DNA from: WHSW01 sp963767285
Lineage (GTDB): Bacteria > Actinomycetota > Thermoleophilia > Solirubrobacterales > 70-9
NCBI GenBank assembly: GCA_963767285.1
Contig: CAVYDJ010000001.1
Span: forward strand, 310,001-374,000
Reading direction: 5' to 3'
DNA length: 64,000 bases
In this document: in pieces, positions 23,536-32,436 of the stretch
Numbering within the stretch: the first letter of the stretch is position 1
Layout of the letters: every line of letters begins with the position of its first letter
Notes under the pieces: model-generated
Told to the model about the DNA's origin: nothing
What the model saw: the letters and a program-made list of their open reading frames with translations, nothing else
Database searches by the model: none
Made by a program: the position numbers and the translations under genes

Positions 23536-25451
23536 TCACCGGTTGCCGTGCTTGCGCCGGCCCTTCGGCTTGTTCTTGCCGCCGGTGGCGACGAAGCTGA
23601 CGCAGTCGCCCTCGTTCTTGAACTTGTAGATGCCGTTGAAGTTGCGCCAGCCGTTCTTCTTGCAGTCGTCCTTGGAGGTGGGCTTCTCCTTCGTGTCGCA
23701 GGCGGCTCCGATGCCGTCCTGGTCGACGTCCTCCTGGCCGGGGTTGGCGGCGTCGACGCAGTTGTCGTCGCCGTTGGCGACGCCGTCTCCGTCTCGGTCG
23801 GGATCGCAGGCATCGCCGATGCCGTCGTGATCGGCGTCTTCTTGACCCGGGTTCGCCACGTTTACGCAGTTGTCGGCGCTGTTCTTGTCGCCATCGCCGT
23901 CGGTGTCGCGATCGTCGAAGTCGTCACAGGCGTCCCCGAGGCCGTCGTGGCTCTGATGTCCTGCTGACCGTGGTTGGGGTCGTTCGGGCAGTTGTCTACG
24001 TCGTCGGCGACCCCGTCGTCGTCGGCGTCTTGGACGTCGGCGGTGCCGACGTTCCAGATGCTCGACTCCATCGTCAGCACGGTGATCCAGAGGTCGCCGT
24101 CGAGCACGTCGCGCGCGTGCTCGCACGGCCACCAGTCGCCGCTGAGCGCGCTCCGGGCGGGCACGGATCATCGATCGCCTCGCCATTGCGGAAGATGATC
24201 ACGTCCTCCGGATCGAGCTCAAATGGCGGCGAGCTCCTCGCCGTCGAGCTTGAACACGAAGACAGTGGGTCGTCCGGGCTCGACGGCGTCGGGAGTCGAA
24301 GATGTCGTACTCCTGACTGGGAACGTGAAGCCCGTCGGCGCCGGCAAGTTCGTCGGGCCGCTGGTGTCGATGTAGATCCGGCCCGGGAACGGGAATGGTC
24401 ACCGAGGCCGCGTAGGGCTCTTCCGGAGTCGCCTCGGGAGCGTTTCGCAGCAAGCGGTGTCCCGAGCGGAAGAGACGTTGATCGGAACGTGAACTGCGTC
24501 GTAGCGTGATACGGGTCCGAGGCCGTGTAGTTGAGGATGGCCGCGCCCGACGAATCCGCCGCCGGGTGAACAGGACGCTGTTGCCGTTCGGGTTCGAAGA
24601 AGCGGTCGTCCGAACAGCGTGAACGGCGCACCCGGGCAAGTAGCTGATCAGAATCTGCTCGGGTCCACACAGTTGCCGGTCAGGCAGATCGAGGACCGGG
24701 CGTTTTCGAACGAAGGCGTTGGTGATCCGGGCAGGTCGGCGGCAGGTTGCCCTCCGGGAAGTCGAGGACGTTGACGTTCAGCGTGTAGCCGGCGGAGTCG
24801 TGGCCGTGCCCGTCTGAGACCTTGAAGGTGAAGCTGTCCGGTCCGGACGCCCGTGATCCGCAGCATAGGTGGCGGAGAGGCCGTTGAACGACGCGTCTCC
24901 CTTGGACCCTGGTCGACGACCGAGCCGCTGAGATCGGCGGCCGAGTTGTCGGGGTCGGTGCAGAACGGGTGAGGGTGGCGGACTGACCCTCGAAGACGTT
25001 CGTCATGGACGGGGGGAAGCCGGGGGGCGGACTCGGCATCATGCAGCTCGGCACGCCCGGCCCAGGGGTCCCGGTCACCGTGATGGTGGTCCTCGCGATG
25101 TTCGACGAGTCGCCGTCGGGGTGGTGACGTGATAAGTCAGGCTGTCGGTGCCCACGTGGCCGGGCCTAGGGGTGTACGTGGCGCCACCGGCTGCCGGACT
25201 GAGCGAGCCGAACGGCCCCTGTGTTGAGGGCCGCCGTCATCGTGTCGCCCTCGGGGTCGATGCAGTTGTTGTTGGGGTCCAGCAGCAGCGTCGATCGTGT
25301 TGTCGACGGTCCGGCTGTTGTCGGTGCACACCGGCGGCGCGGCGAAGGCGCTCCCGGCGCTCGGCCCGATCAGCCACAGCGCTCCGGCTGTGAGCGCGAT
25401 CGAGACGGCGAGCGGGCGACGACGGGTGCGCGAACGCGTGCTGGCGTGCAT
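23536..25451 (-). pseudogene. Secreted thrombospondin type-3 repeat protein, multiply frameshifted
   Basis: One gene reading from ATG at 25451 (AAGGA upstream; signal peptide MHASTRSRTRRRPLAVSIAL) but broken into about ten short frames. Shifting frame at intervals recovers coherent protein: LLLDPNNNCIDPEGDTMTAA, then GPFGSLSPAAGGATYTP, FTFKVSDGHGHDSAGYTLN (Ig/cadherin-like repeats), then thrombospondin-3 repeats (GDACDPDRDGDGVANGDDNC) and a C-terminal CKKNGWRNFNGIYKFKNEGD domain common in actinobacterial exoproteins. The last 400 bp are intact; breaks cluster in about 23960-25295. Either a decaying pseudogene or local sequence error. When intact it would be a calcium-binding surface or secreted protein. 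Confidence 0.7.
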
Positions 25452-25526
25452 CGAGGGTCCTTCCTCTGGGGCTCCGGTCCGACCCGCGTACTTTCGCATC
25501 GGGAAGCCGAAAGTCAAGCCCCGCAG

Positions 25527-27074
25527 CTAGGAAATGGGCATCGCCAGGCGCGTTTCCTCGCGGCGGCCGCGCAGCTTCGCGGCGCCATCGAGGCGCCAGC
25601 GCTCCTGCTCGCCCGGCGTCGCCCGCTCGAGGATCGCCTCCGAGGCGAGCACGTGGCCCGGGCGCTCCTTGGCGAGCTCGGTGAGCCGGGCCGCCTCGTT
25701 GACCGGATCGCCGATCACCGTGTACTCGAAGCGGCTCTCCTCGCCGATGTTGCCGGCGACGGCCTCGCCCGCGGAGACCCCGATCCCCGCCTCGAGGCCG
25801 TCGACCTCGTCCGGGAGCCGCTCGGCGAGCTCCCGCGCTGCCGCCAGGGCCCGCGAGGCCGCGTCGTCGGCCTCGACGGGGGCCCCGAACACGGCGAGCG
25901 CGCCGTCGCCCTCGAACTTGTTCACCCAGCCGCCGTGCTTGCCGACGACCTCCACCACCAGCCCGAAAAAGGAGTTCAGCAGCCCGACCACCTCCTCCGG
26001 CGGGCGTTCGGCCGCGAGGGTCGTCGAGCCGATGACGTCGGTGAACAGGACCGCCACCTCGCGGACCTCGCCGCCGAGCTCGATCTCGCCCTCGAGCGCC
26101 GCTCGGGCGACCTCCTCGCCGACGTGTCGCCCGAACAGATCCTGGACCCTCTCGCGCTCGCGCAGGCCGGCGACCATCTGGTTGAACCCGGCCTGGAGCT
26201 GGCCGATCTCGCTGCCGTCGTACACGGTCACCTCGACGTCGAGATCACCTTCGTCGACTCGCTGCACCGCCTTGCGCAGGGCGTTCACCGGGTCGGCGAC
26301 CGCGCGGGCCGAGAGCACCGAGGCCAGGAGGCCGACGACGAGGGCCACCGCGCACAGGCTGAGCGCTGCGATCGCCAGCTGGTCGCGGCTGAAGTCGTCC
26401 TGGACCAGAGCCGACAGCGCCGCCATCCCGAGCCCCACGATCGGCACGGCGGTGCCCAGGGCCCAGGCGAGGACGGAACGAGTCTTGACCCCCGGGCCCA
26501 GCCGCCTGTCGCCGACGCCGCTCGCCAGCGCGCGGGCGGCGACCGGACGGAGCTGGCGCTCGGTCAGCAGGTAGATGAACGCGCAGGTGGTCAGGCCGCC
26601 GAGCAGCACGCTGACCGCCACCCGCCGGCCAGACTCGAGGTCGTAGGTGGCGTTGAGGATGCCGAAGACGACCGCGGCCAGGAGCCAAATGCCGGCCGTG
26701 AGTCCGACGATTCGCAGCGGTGCACGGAGCGCCGCGCGGCGCTCCGCCGGGGTCGGCATGCGGTCCTCGAGCAGCCAGTCGCTCGCCCGCCGCAGTCGCC
26801 GCCGCCCGGCGGTCATTGCGATCGGCGTCGTCACCGCGAAGAAGATCGCGACCGCGATCAGGTTGACGATCCGTTGCTCGTTCTCGTCGACGGAGGCGCC
26901 CGTTTCGGCGGGCAGGACCCAAACCCCGATGGCGTAGACGATTGCTGCGCCGAGCAGGTTCGCGCTGATGACCGCGAAGCCGATCCGCAGCTGCGTGCGC
27001 CGCGCGAGGTCGGCGCCCGGCTCGTCGGCGCGTGGGATCAGCCAGGCGAGAGGATGGCGCCTGGACTCGGTCAT
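25527..27074 (-). CDS. Membrane-bound class III adenylate cyclase with HAMP domain
   Basis: 515 residues. The N-terminal 270 residues contain about six hydrophobic helices, followed by a HAMP-like linker (ARAVADPVNALRKAVQRVDE) and a catalytic domain from about residue 325. Metal-binding Asp residues lie in AVLFTDVIGSTTLA and KFEGDGALAVFG. The Lys in NKFEGDG and Asp in VIGDPVNEAARL are the adenine-specifying pair, and the following Arg/Asn region is intact, so ATP-to-cAMP activity is expected. The signal sensed is unknown. It follows the acyltransferase gene by 9 nt, with TAGGCT 6 nt before its ATG. Confidence 0.92.
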   Translation of the reverse strand: MTESRRHPLAWLIPRADEPGADLARRTQLRIGFAVISANLLGAAIVYAIGVWVLPAETGASVDENEQRIVNLIAVAIFFAVTTPIAMTAGRRRLRRASDWLLEDRMPTPAERRAALRAPLRIVGLTAGIWLLAAVVFGILNATYDLESGRRVAVSVLLGGLTTCAFIYLLTERQLRPVAARALASGVGDRRLGPGVKTRSVLAWALGTAVPIVGLGMAALSALVQDDFSRDQLAIAALSLCAVALVVGLLASVLSARAVADPVNALRKAVQRVDEGDLDVEVTVYDGSEIGQLQAGFNQMVAGLRERERVQDLFGRHVGEEVARAALEGEIELGGEVREVAVLFTDVIGSTTLAAERPPEEVVGLLNSFFGLVVEVVGKHGGWVNKFEGDGALAVFGAPVEADDAASRALAAARELAERLPDEVDGLEAGIGVSAGEAVAGNIGEESRFEYTVIGDPVNEAARLTELAKERPGHVLASEAILERATPGEQERWRLDGAAKLRGRREETRLAMPIS

Positions 27075-27080
27075 GGACCG

Positions 27081-27086
27081 AGCCTA
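27081..27086 (-). promoter_or_regulatory. -10 hexamer TAGGCT before adenylate cyclase
   Basis: Minus strand, 6 nt from the ATG at 27074; overlaps the acyltransferase stop codon. Confidence 0.35.
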
Positions 27087-27749
27087 GAGCGGTGAGGCGG
27101 GAGGCTGCGCCACCTCGTCGGGCCTGACGCCCTTCTTCCGCTGCAGGCGCTCGACGGCGCGGGCGTTGCGCCCCGCTGCGACCGGCGGCGTGTCCGCCCG
27201 GATCTGCTCGAGCAGCCGGGCGGCGAACTCGCCGTGGTCCTCGCCGAGCCGGTAGTCGCCGCCCGCGGGGGCGAAGAAGCGAACGCCGACGCGCGGCCGG
27301 TGCGGGAACTTGGCGTAGTCGACGGTTCCCGTGACGGAGACGCAGACCATCTTCGTCTCGGGTACCGCCTCCGCGAGGCGGCCGATCCCGCTGCGGGCGC
27401 GCATCGTGCGCCCGAGCGAGCGGGTCCCCTCCGGGAAGACACCGATGCAGACCCCGTCGCGCAGGGCCTCGATCGCGCGGTCGAGTGCCCCCGTGTCGCC
27501 CTCACCGCGCAGGATCGGGATCTGACCCATCCCATTGAGGATCGGGCCGAGGCCGCGGACGTCCCACAGACTCGCCTTGGCGAGCGCGCGGACCTGGCGG
27601 TGCTTGCGCGCGGCCACGCCCACGGCCACCGGATCCATCTGGCTGTCGTGGTTGCCGGCCAGCAGGACGGGACCCGAGCGCGGCAGCGCCTCGAGCCCCT
27701 CCACCTGCATCCGCCCCCACCGCGACGCGATCGGCGCGCAGAGCGCCAT
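27084..27749 (-). CDS. PlsC-type lysophospholipid acyltransferase
   Basis: 221 residues. The catalytic block I is GNHDSQMDPVA (H-x4-D) and block III is GVFPEGTRSLG, which binds the glycerol phosphate; block II region GLGPILNGMGQIPILRG follows. It acylates 1-acyl-glycerol-3-phosphate or a related lysolipid at the inner membrane face. A polybasic C-terminal region (RNARAVERLQRKKGVRPDE) is present. Just upstream of adenylate cyclase on the same strand; no functional link is evident. Confidence 0.9.
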   Translation of the reverse strand: MALCAPIASRWGRMQVEGLEALPRSGPVLLAGNHDSQMDPVAVGVAARKHRQVRALAKASLWDVRGLGPILNGMGQIPILRGEGDTGALDRAIEALRDGVCIGVFPEGTRSLGRTMRARSGIGRLAEAVPETKMVCVSVTGTVDYAKFPHRPRVGVRFFAPAGGDYRLGEDHGEFAARLLEQIRADTPPVAAGRNARAVERLQRKKGVRPDEVAQPPASPL

Positions 27750-27795
27750 CGCGACGCGGTAGGTGCGGGTGAAGGGTTCCGGTTGCGCTATTTCG

Positions 27796-28347
27796 CTAGG
27801 CCGCGACGGCGGCCGGGATGAACGCGCGCTCCTCGAGGTACGCGAGGATCTGCTGCGCGGACTCCTCCGGCGATTGCGACTCGGTGTCGATCACGAGCTC
27901 GGGGTTCTCGGGGATCTCATACGGATCCGAGACGCCGGTGAACTCCTTGATCTCACCCGAGCGCGCCTTCGCGTACAGGCCCTTGACGTCGCGCTCCTCG
28001 CAGGTCTCGACCGAGGCCTTGACGTAGGCCTCGACGAAGCGGTCGCCCATCATCTGGCGCGCCTCGTCGCGGATCTCGCGGTACGGGGAGATCGCCGCGG
28101 TGATCACGGGGACCTCGTTGCGCGAGAGCAGGTTCGCGACGAACGCGATCCGGCGGATGTTGGTGTCCCGGTCCTCCTTGGAGAAGCCGAGGCCCTTCGA
28201 GAGGTTCTCGCGCACGACGTCGCCGTCGAGCACCTCGAGCTTCGAGCCGCGCTTGCGCAGCTCCTTGACCAGGTGCGTGGTGATGGTGGACTTGCCCGAG
28301 CCCGAGAGCCCGGTGAACCACAGGCAGAAGCCCTTTTCGTCTGACAC
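27796..28347 (-). CDS. cysC: Adenylylsulfate (APS) kinase
   Basis: 183 residues from a GTG at 28347, preceded by GGAGG at good distance; the frame is open further upstream but that part overlaps sat. Walker A is GLSGSGKST; the APS-binding and lid regions include DGDVVRENLSKGLGFSKEDR and the family motif ISPYREIRDEARQ. It phosphorylates adenylylsulfate at the 3' position with ATP to make PAPS. It is the last gene of the sir-cysH-sat-cysC run. The preceding reductase has Fe-S cysteines typical of APS users, so PAPS may mainly supply sulfotransferases. Confidence 0.96.
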   Translation of the reverse strand: MSDEKGFCLWFTGLSGSGKSTITTHLVKELRKRGSKLEVLDGDVVRENLSKGLGFSKEDRDTNIRRIAFVANLLSRNEVPVITAAISPYREIRDEARQMMGDRFVEAYVKASVETCEERDVKGLYAKARSGEIKEFTGVSDPYEIPENPELVIDTESQSPEESAQQILAYLEERAFIPAAVAA

Positions 28348-28349
28348 TT

Positions 28350-29435
28350 TTAGATGCCCTCCTTGTAGGCGTCGATCAGGATCTCTGCAACCTCGTCCCG
28401 GGAGAACTCGTGCGGAGGCTTCTCCCCGGCCTCCAGCATCTCGCGCACCTTCGTGCCCGAGAGGAACAGGTGCGACTCCTGCGGGTGCGGGCAGGTCTTC
28501 GCCGAGCCCATCCCCTCGCAGTCGTTGCACCAGAACGTGTGCTCGAAGAACAACGGGGTGATCCCGAGCTCTGAGGTGTCGATGTCGTCGAAGATCCGCT
28601 GCGCGTCGTAGGTGCCGTAGTAGTCACCCACGCCCGCGTGGTCGCGGCCGACGATGAAGTGGGTGCAGCCGTAGTTGCGGCGGATGATCGCGTGCAGCAC
28701 GGCCTCACGCGGGCCGGCGTAATGCATCTTGCCGGGGTTGACCCCGAGCATCACGTGGTCCGGGTGGTAGTAGTTGTCCATCAGGACCTCGTAGCAGCGC
28801 ATCCGCACGTCGGCGGGGATGTCGCCCTTCTTGGTCTCGCCGATCAGCGGATGGATGTAGAGGCCGTCGCAGATCTCCAGCGCCGCCTTGGTCAGGTACT
28901 CGTGGGCGCGGTGGATCGGGTTGCGGGTCTGGAAGGCGACGATCCGCTTCCAGCCGCGGTCGGCGAACGCCTTCTTCGACTCCTCGGTCGTCTGGTACCG
29001 CTTCATGAACGCGTCCTCGTGATCGGGGAGGGCATCGACCTCGATCGTGCCGGCCAGGCAGCGGTTGCCCTCGGCGCGGATCGCGGCGACCCCGGGGTGC
29101 TCCTCGTCGGTGGTGCGATAGACGGTCTCCGCCTCGTGCTCGACGTCCTTCTCGAAGACCTCGTCGACCGTCAGCCGGCCGAGCGCCTTGCCGTTCGGGG
29201 CGGTGAGCTCGACGACGTCGCCGACTTCGCACTCGAGGTCGGTGGCGAGGGTGATCGGGATCGACCAGATCTCGCCGCTGGTGAGGCGCATGTCGTCGCA
29301 GACGGACTTCCAGTCGGCCGAGCCCATGAAGCCGGTCAACGGGGCGAAGCCGCCGTTTCCGATCAGCTCGAAGTCCGAGGCCTGGCGCGAGCTCAGCTGC
29401 AGCGCGAGGGTCGTGGGGGCGGATGTCTCAGGCAC
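28350..29435 (-). CDS. sat: Sulfate adenylyltransferase (ATP sulfurylase)
   Basis: 361-residue homo-oligomeric ATP sulfurylase, making adenylylsulfate from sulfate and ATP. A PUA-like N-terminal domain (GGFAPLTGFMGSADWKSV) is followed by the catalytic domain with FQTRNPIHRAHEYL (Q-x-R-N and HxxH) and FIVGRDHAGVGDYYG. A C-terminal CNDCEGMGSAKTCPH segment has Cys residues seen in the bacterial/archaeal Sat branch. GTG start with AGGAG 10 nt upstream. It is separated from cysH by about 97 nt, so it may also have its own promoter. No cysDN-type sulfurylase genes are present. Confidence 0.96.
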   Translation of the reverse strand: MPETSAPTTLALQLSSRQASDFELIGNGGFAPLTGFMGSADWKSVCDDMRLTSGEIWSIPITLATDLECEVGDVVELTAPNGKALGRLTVDEVFEKDVEHEAETVYRTTDEEHPGVAAIRAEGNRCLAGTIEVDALPDHEDAFMKRYQTTEESKKAFADRGWKRIVAFQTRNPIHRAHEYLTKAALEICDGLYIHPLIGETKKGDIPADVRMRCYEVLMDNYYHPDHVMLGVNPGKMHYAGPREAVLHAIIRRNYGCTHFIVGRDHAGVGDYYGTYDAQRIFDDIDTSELGITPLFFEHTFWCNDCEGMGSAKTCPHPQESHLFLSGTKVREMLEAGEKPPHEFSRDEVAEILIDAYKEGI

Positions 29436-29531
29436 GTTCTTGGGTCTCCTTCAGTCTCTTGAGCCGGTCGAGCGTAGCGACTCGGCGCCAATCTTGAGCA
29501 AGTCAGGCAAGAACGGCCGGTACGCGCGGCG

Positions 29532-30230
29532 CTAGCCGTGAATGCCGCACTCGGTGCGGTCCGTACCGGCCCAGCGGCCGCCGCGCTCGCCCCCGCCGTT
29601 CATCGAGACCGTCGTGCACGGCATGCAGCCGATCGACGGATACCCCTGGTCGTGGAGCGCGTTGTACGGGATGCCGTGCTCCTTGATGTAGCTCCACACC
29701 CGCTTCTCGTCCCAGTCGGCCAGCGGGTTGAGCTTCCAGAGCCCGAACCGCTCGTCCCAGCCGAACTTCGGAGCGTCGGCGCGGGTCTCCGAGTCGACCC
29801 GGCGAATGCCCGAGACCCAGCAGCTCGCGTCGTCGAGGGCCTTGTGCATCAGCTCGACCTTGTGGTCCGCGCAGCACCCATCCTCATCGAGGGACCAGGG
29901 CTTCGACCCGTTGGCGATCCGCTCGAACTCGATCCCGTAGCGCTCGGCGAGCGCGTCGCGCGTCGAGTACGTCTCCGGGAAGAGGAGCTCGGTGTCCACG
30001 TAGAAGAAGCGCACCTTCGGATCGATCCGGAGGGCCATATCGACCATCACGGAGCTCGTCTTCTGGAATGAGACGGCGAAGCGGAGCTCGCCTCCGAACC
30101 GATCGATCGCCCAGGCGATCGTCTCCTCGGCCGTGAGGCCCTCCAGGTCGACGTCGACGTCGATGGCAGCAGGGGCAGCGGGGGCCTGCGGGGTCGGGGT
30201 GGGGAGGACGGTGCCGCTCATACGGCGCAC
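29532..30230 (-). CDS. cysH: Adenylylsulfate reductase (thioredoxin-dependent, Fe-S type)
   Basis: 232 residues. The N-terminal PP-loop region has SFQKTSSVMVDMALRI, and the C-terminal catalytic motif is ECGIHG. Two Cys pairs, DGCCADHKVE and IGCMPCTTV, match the CC...CxxC set that binds a [4Fe-4S] cluster in assimilatory APS reductases; PAPS-specific enzymes lack them. It reduces APS to sulfite and AMP using thioredoxin. Its start overlaps the sulfite reductase 3' end by 13 nt, so the two are coupled. Confidence 0.94.
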   Translation of the reverse strand: MRRMSGTVLPTPTPQAPAAPAAIDVDVDLEGLTAEETIAWAIDRFGGELRFAVSFQKTSSVMVDMALRIDPKVRFFYVDTELLFPETYSTRDALAERYGIEFERIANGSKPWSLDEDGCCADHKVELMHKALDDASCWVSGIRRVDSETRADAPKFGWDERFGLWKLNPLADWDEKRVWSYIKEHGIPYNALHDQGYPSIGCMPCTTVSMNGGGERGGRWAGTDRTECGIHG

Positions 30231-32104
30231 TCTCCCTCGCCGCGCTCGACCTTGTAGGGCTCGGAGCGATTCCAGTCGATGAACTGATTCATGGTCTCAA
30301 GGCTGAATTCGGCCGGCAGCGTCAGTTCCTTGACCTCGGCCTCGAAGCGCTCGGTGCCGACCCGCTCGACGAAGTCATTGAACGTCTCCTCGCCCTCGCG
30401 CTCGGCCTCGTAGAGGCGCAGCCAGCGCTCGACCGCGTCGGGGACGCGCTTCGCGGGCAGGCGGGCCTTCAGGCGGTGGCCGTAGATGACCTCGCCGCCC
30501 TCGTAGTTGCCGCCGAGGTGCGGGATGTAGGCGGGCATCGTGCGGCCGCCGACCTTGAGCGAGGCGCCGTAGAAGCCGATGTTCGCGATGTGGTGCTGGC
30601 TGCAGCCGTTCGGGCAGCCGGACATCTTGATGTGGACCCGCTTGGTCAGCGGATCGTCGATCCGCATCGACTCCACCCGCTCCTGGATCGCGCGGTTGAG
30701 GCCCATCGAGGCGGTGATGCCGAGCTTGCAGCTGTCGGTGCCGGGGCACGAGACGACGTCGGTGATCTGGTCGGCGCCGGCGTCGCTGAGCCCGAGCGCT
30801 CCGAGCCGCTGCCAGACCTCGTAGACGGCCTCGTCGCGGACCCAGCGCAGAAGGAAGTTCTGATGCACCGTGGTGCGGGCCGCGCCCCCGGTGTACTCGC
30901 GCATGATGTCGGCGAGGCCGCGGAACTGCTCGGGCGTCAGGTCGCCCCGGGTCACCTTGACCTGGACGGTGGAGAAGCCGGCCTGGCGCTGCGGGTGGAC
31001 GTTGGCGTCGCGGAAGCGCTCGAACTCACTGCCATCGCCGTTCGGGCTCGCCGCGGCGGCGGGGAGCTCCGGTGCGTTTGCCTCCTCGTCGACGCCGTAG
31101 ACCAGATGGTCGATCGAGAAGTCGCGCTCGGCGACCCAGTCGCCCTCGAGCTCCTCCTCGACCATCTCGCGGAAGGCGTCGATGCCGATCTTGTCGATCA
31201 GGACCTTGATCCGCGCGCGGGCGCGGTTGACGCGCAGCCACTCCTGGCGGTCGAAGATCCGGAAGACGGCCTCGGTGATCTTCAGGTAGTCGCCGTTTTC
31301 CAGCTCGACGAAGTCGTAGAGGGTGGGGGCGACGCGGGGCATGATCGAGGTGCCGCCGCCGACGCGGAGCTCGACCCCGCGGACGCCGTCGCGTTCGCGG
31401 GCGAGGAACGCGATGTCGTGGATGCCGGAGATCGCCACGTCCTCGTCGGTTCCGGTGAACGACGTCTTGATCTTGCGCGGCATCAGCTGGGTGACGGGGT
31501 GGCGGACGAAGTAGCGGACGTACGCGGAGGCGTAGGGGGTGAGGTCGAACGGCTCGCCCTCGCTGATCCCCATCCACGGGTCGGCGGTGACGTTGCGTAC
31601 GGTGTTGCCGCAGCCCTCGCGCGAGGAGAGCCCCGAGTCGGAGATATCGCGAATGAACTTCGCGGCATCCGGCAACGGGATGTGGTGGACCTGGATGTTC
31701 TGCCGCGTGGTGATGTGGCCCTTGTTGAGCGGCGCGTAGTTCTCGATCGCGTCCGCGAAGGCCTCCATCTGCTCGGGCGTGATCCCGCCCATCGGCAGCT
31801 TCGTGCGGATCATCTGCACGCCGGGCTGGCGCTGGCCGTACACGCCCTGCTTCAGGCGGAAGCCGATGAACTGCTCCTCGGTCTGCTCGCCGGCGAGGAA
31901 GGTGCCTGCCTCGCTGTCGAAGTCGTCGAACTCCCGCTCGATGATCGGGATCAGGTGCCCGGGGACGTTCTCGTAGACCTCGGGGTTCTCGAGCGAGCCG
32001 CGCTTGCCCTTCCCGGTCTGGGGCTTGGAGTGATTGACGTCGAGCTTGTACTCGGCGGCGATGCGCTCGGCCGCCGTCGCCTCTGGCGTGGCTGTGGGCT
32101 CCAT
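30218..32104 (-). CDS. sir: Assimilatory sulfite reductase (ferredoxin; nitrite/sulfite reductase family)
   Basis: 628-residue siroheme/[4Fe-4S] enzyme with two internally repeated ferredoxin-like/NIR_SIR halves. The cluster and siroheme Cys motifs are CPGTDSCKLG (C-x5-C) and KMSGCPNGCSQHH (C-x3-C). RNVTADPWMG and HQNFLLRW are further family blocks. It reduces sulfite to sulfide; the order sir-cysH-sat-cysC makes sulfite, not nitrite, the likely substrate. No Shine-Dalgarno precedes the ATG, but TAATAT lies 9 nt upstream, immediately after a 16-bp dyad, suggesting a repressed leaderless promoter. Confidence 0.94.
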   Translation of the reverse strand: MEPTATPEATAAERIAAEYKLDVNHSKPQTGKGKRGSLENPEVYENVPGHLIPIIEREFDDFDSEAGTFLAGEQTEEQFIGFRLKQGVYGQRQPGVQMIRTKLPMGGITPEQMEAFADAIENYAPLNKGHITTRQNIQVHHIPLPDAAKFIRDISDSGLSSREGCGNTVRNVTADPWMGISEGEPFDLTPYASAYVRYFVRHPVTQLMPRKIKTSFTGTDEDVAISGIHDIAFLARERDGVRGVELRVGGGTSIMPRVAPTLYDFVELENGDYLKITEAVFRIFDRQEWLRVNRARARIKVLIDKIGIDAFREMVEEELEGDWVAERDFSIDHLVYGVDEEANAPELPAAAASPNGDGSEFERFRDANVHPQRQAGFSTVQVKVTRGDLTPEQFRGLADIMREYTGGAARTTVHQNFLLRWVRDEAVYEVWQRLGALGLSDAGADQITDVVSCPGTDSCKLGITASMGLNRAIQERVESMRIDDPLTKRVHIKMSGCPNGCSQHHIANIGFYGASLKVGGRTMPAYIPHLGGNYEGGEVIYGHRLKARLPAKRVPDAVERWLRLYEAEREGEETFNDFVERVGTERFEAEVKELTLPAEFSLETMNQFIDWNRSEPYKVERGEGECAV

Positions 32105-32113
32105 GGAGGAGGC

Positions 32114-32119
32114 ATATTA
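32114..32119 (-). promoter_or_regulatory. -10 hexamer TAATAT before sulfite reductase operon
   Basis: Minus strand, 9 nt from the ATG at 32104; it is one of the best matches to TATAAT in the window, and no ribosome-binding site follows. Confidence 0.5.
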
Positions 32120-32123
32120 CACA

Positions 32124-32139
32124 AATCCCGATTGGGATT
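32124..32139 (-). promoter_or_regulatory. Candidate Rrf2 operator dyad before sulfur operon
   Basis: Palindrome AATCCC-AATC-GGGATT (minus strand), 4 nt upstream of the -10 element, where a bound repressor would block polymerase. Its centre CCAATCGG resembles CCAAGTCGG upstream of TauE/SafE. Confidence 0.5.
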
Positions 32140-32176
32140 CGGGTATTTAGACGGCCGCCGCCGCGGCGGCCGTCGC

Positions 32177-32386
32177 TCAGTCGATGTCGGTGTCCTCGAT
32201 CAGGAACGCGACCCGGACGTGGGCGCGGTACTCGTCGAGGTTCTCGCCCCGGATCCCCGTCGAGACGATGTCGACGGCGCGGATGTTGCGCAGCGACGAC
32301 TGCGCCTGGGTGAGCGCCTGCTTGGCGGCGTCGTCGGTCGACGTCTTCGAGCTGCCGACCAGCTCGATGATCTTGACTACGGCCAC
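32177..32386 (-). CDS. Dodecin (flavin-storage protein)
   Basis: 69 residues, the full length of the family. VVKIIELVGSSKTSTDDAAK and RGENLDEYRAHVRVAFLIED are characteristic of dodecins, hollow dodecamers binding flavins (and CoA in bacteria) as stores or scavengers. The conserved Trp that sandwiches the flavin in archaeal dodecin (usual motif S.S..SWEDA) appears here as Thr/Asp text, and NIRAVDIVSTGIRGENL replaces the usual ..V.WVEV.E.RG. strand, so flavin stacking may differ. Located upstream of the sulfur operon on the same strand, probably separately transcribed. Confidence 0.88.
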   Translation of the reverse strand: MAVVKIIELVGSSKTSTDDAAKQALTQAQSSLRNIRAVDIVSTGIRGENLDEYRAHVRVAFLIEDTDID

Positions 32387-32436
32387 GTTTCCTCCTCCTC
32401 GCGGTTACCGGCTCATCCGCGGCCGGCGGAGGGGTT

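Noticed and set aside
29436..29531. Gap between cysH and sat checked for a riboswitch
   Set aside because: Too short and without a recognisable SAM or other riboswitch core; only the sat ribosome-binding site is clear.
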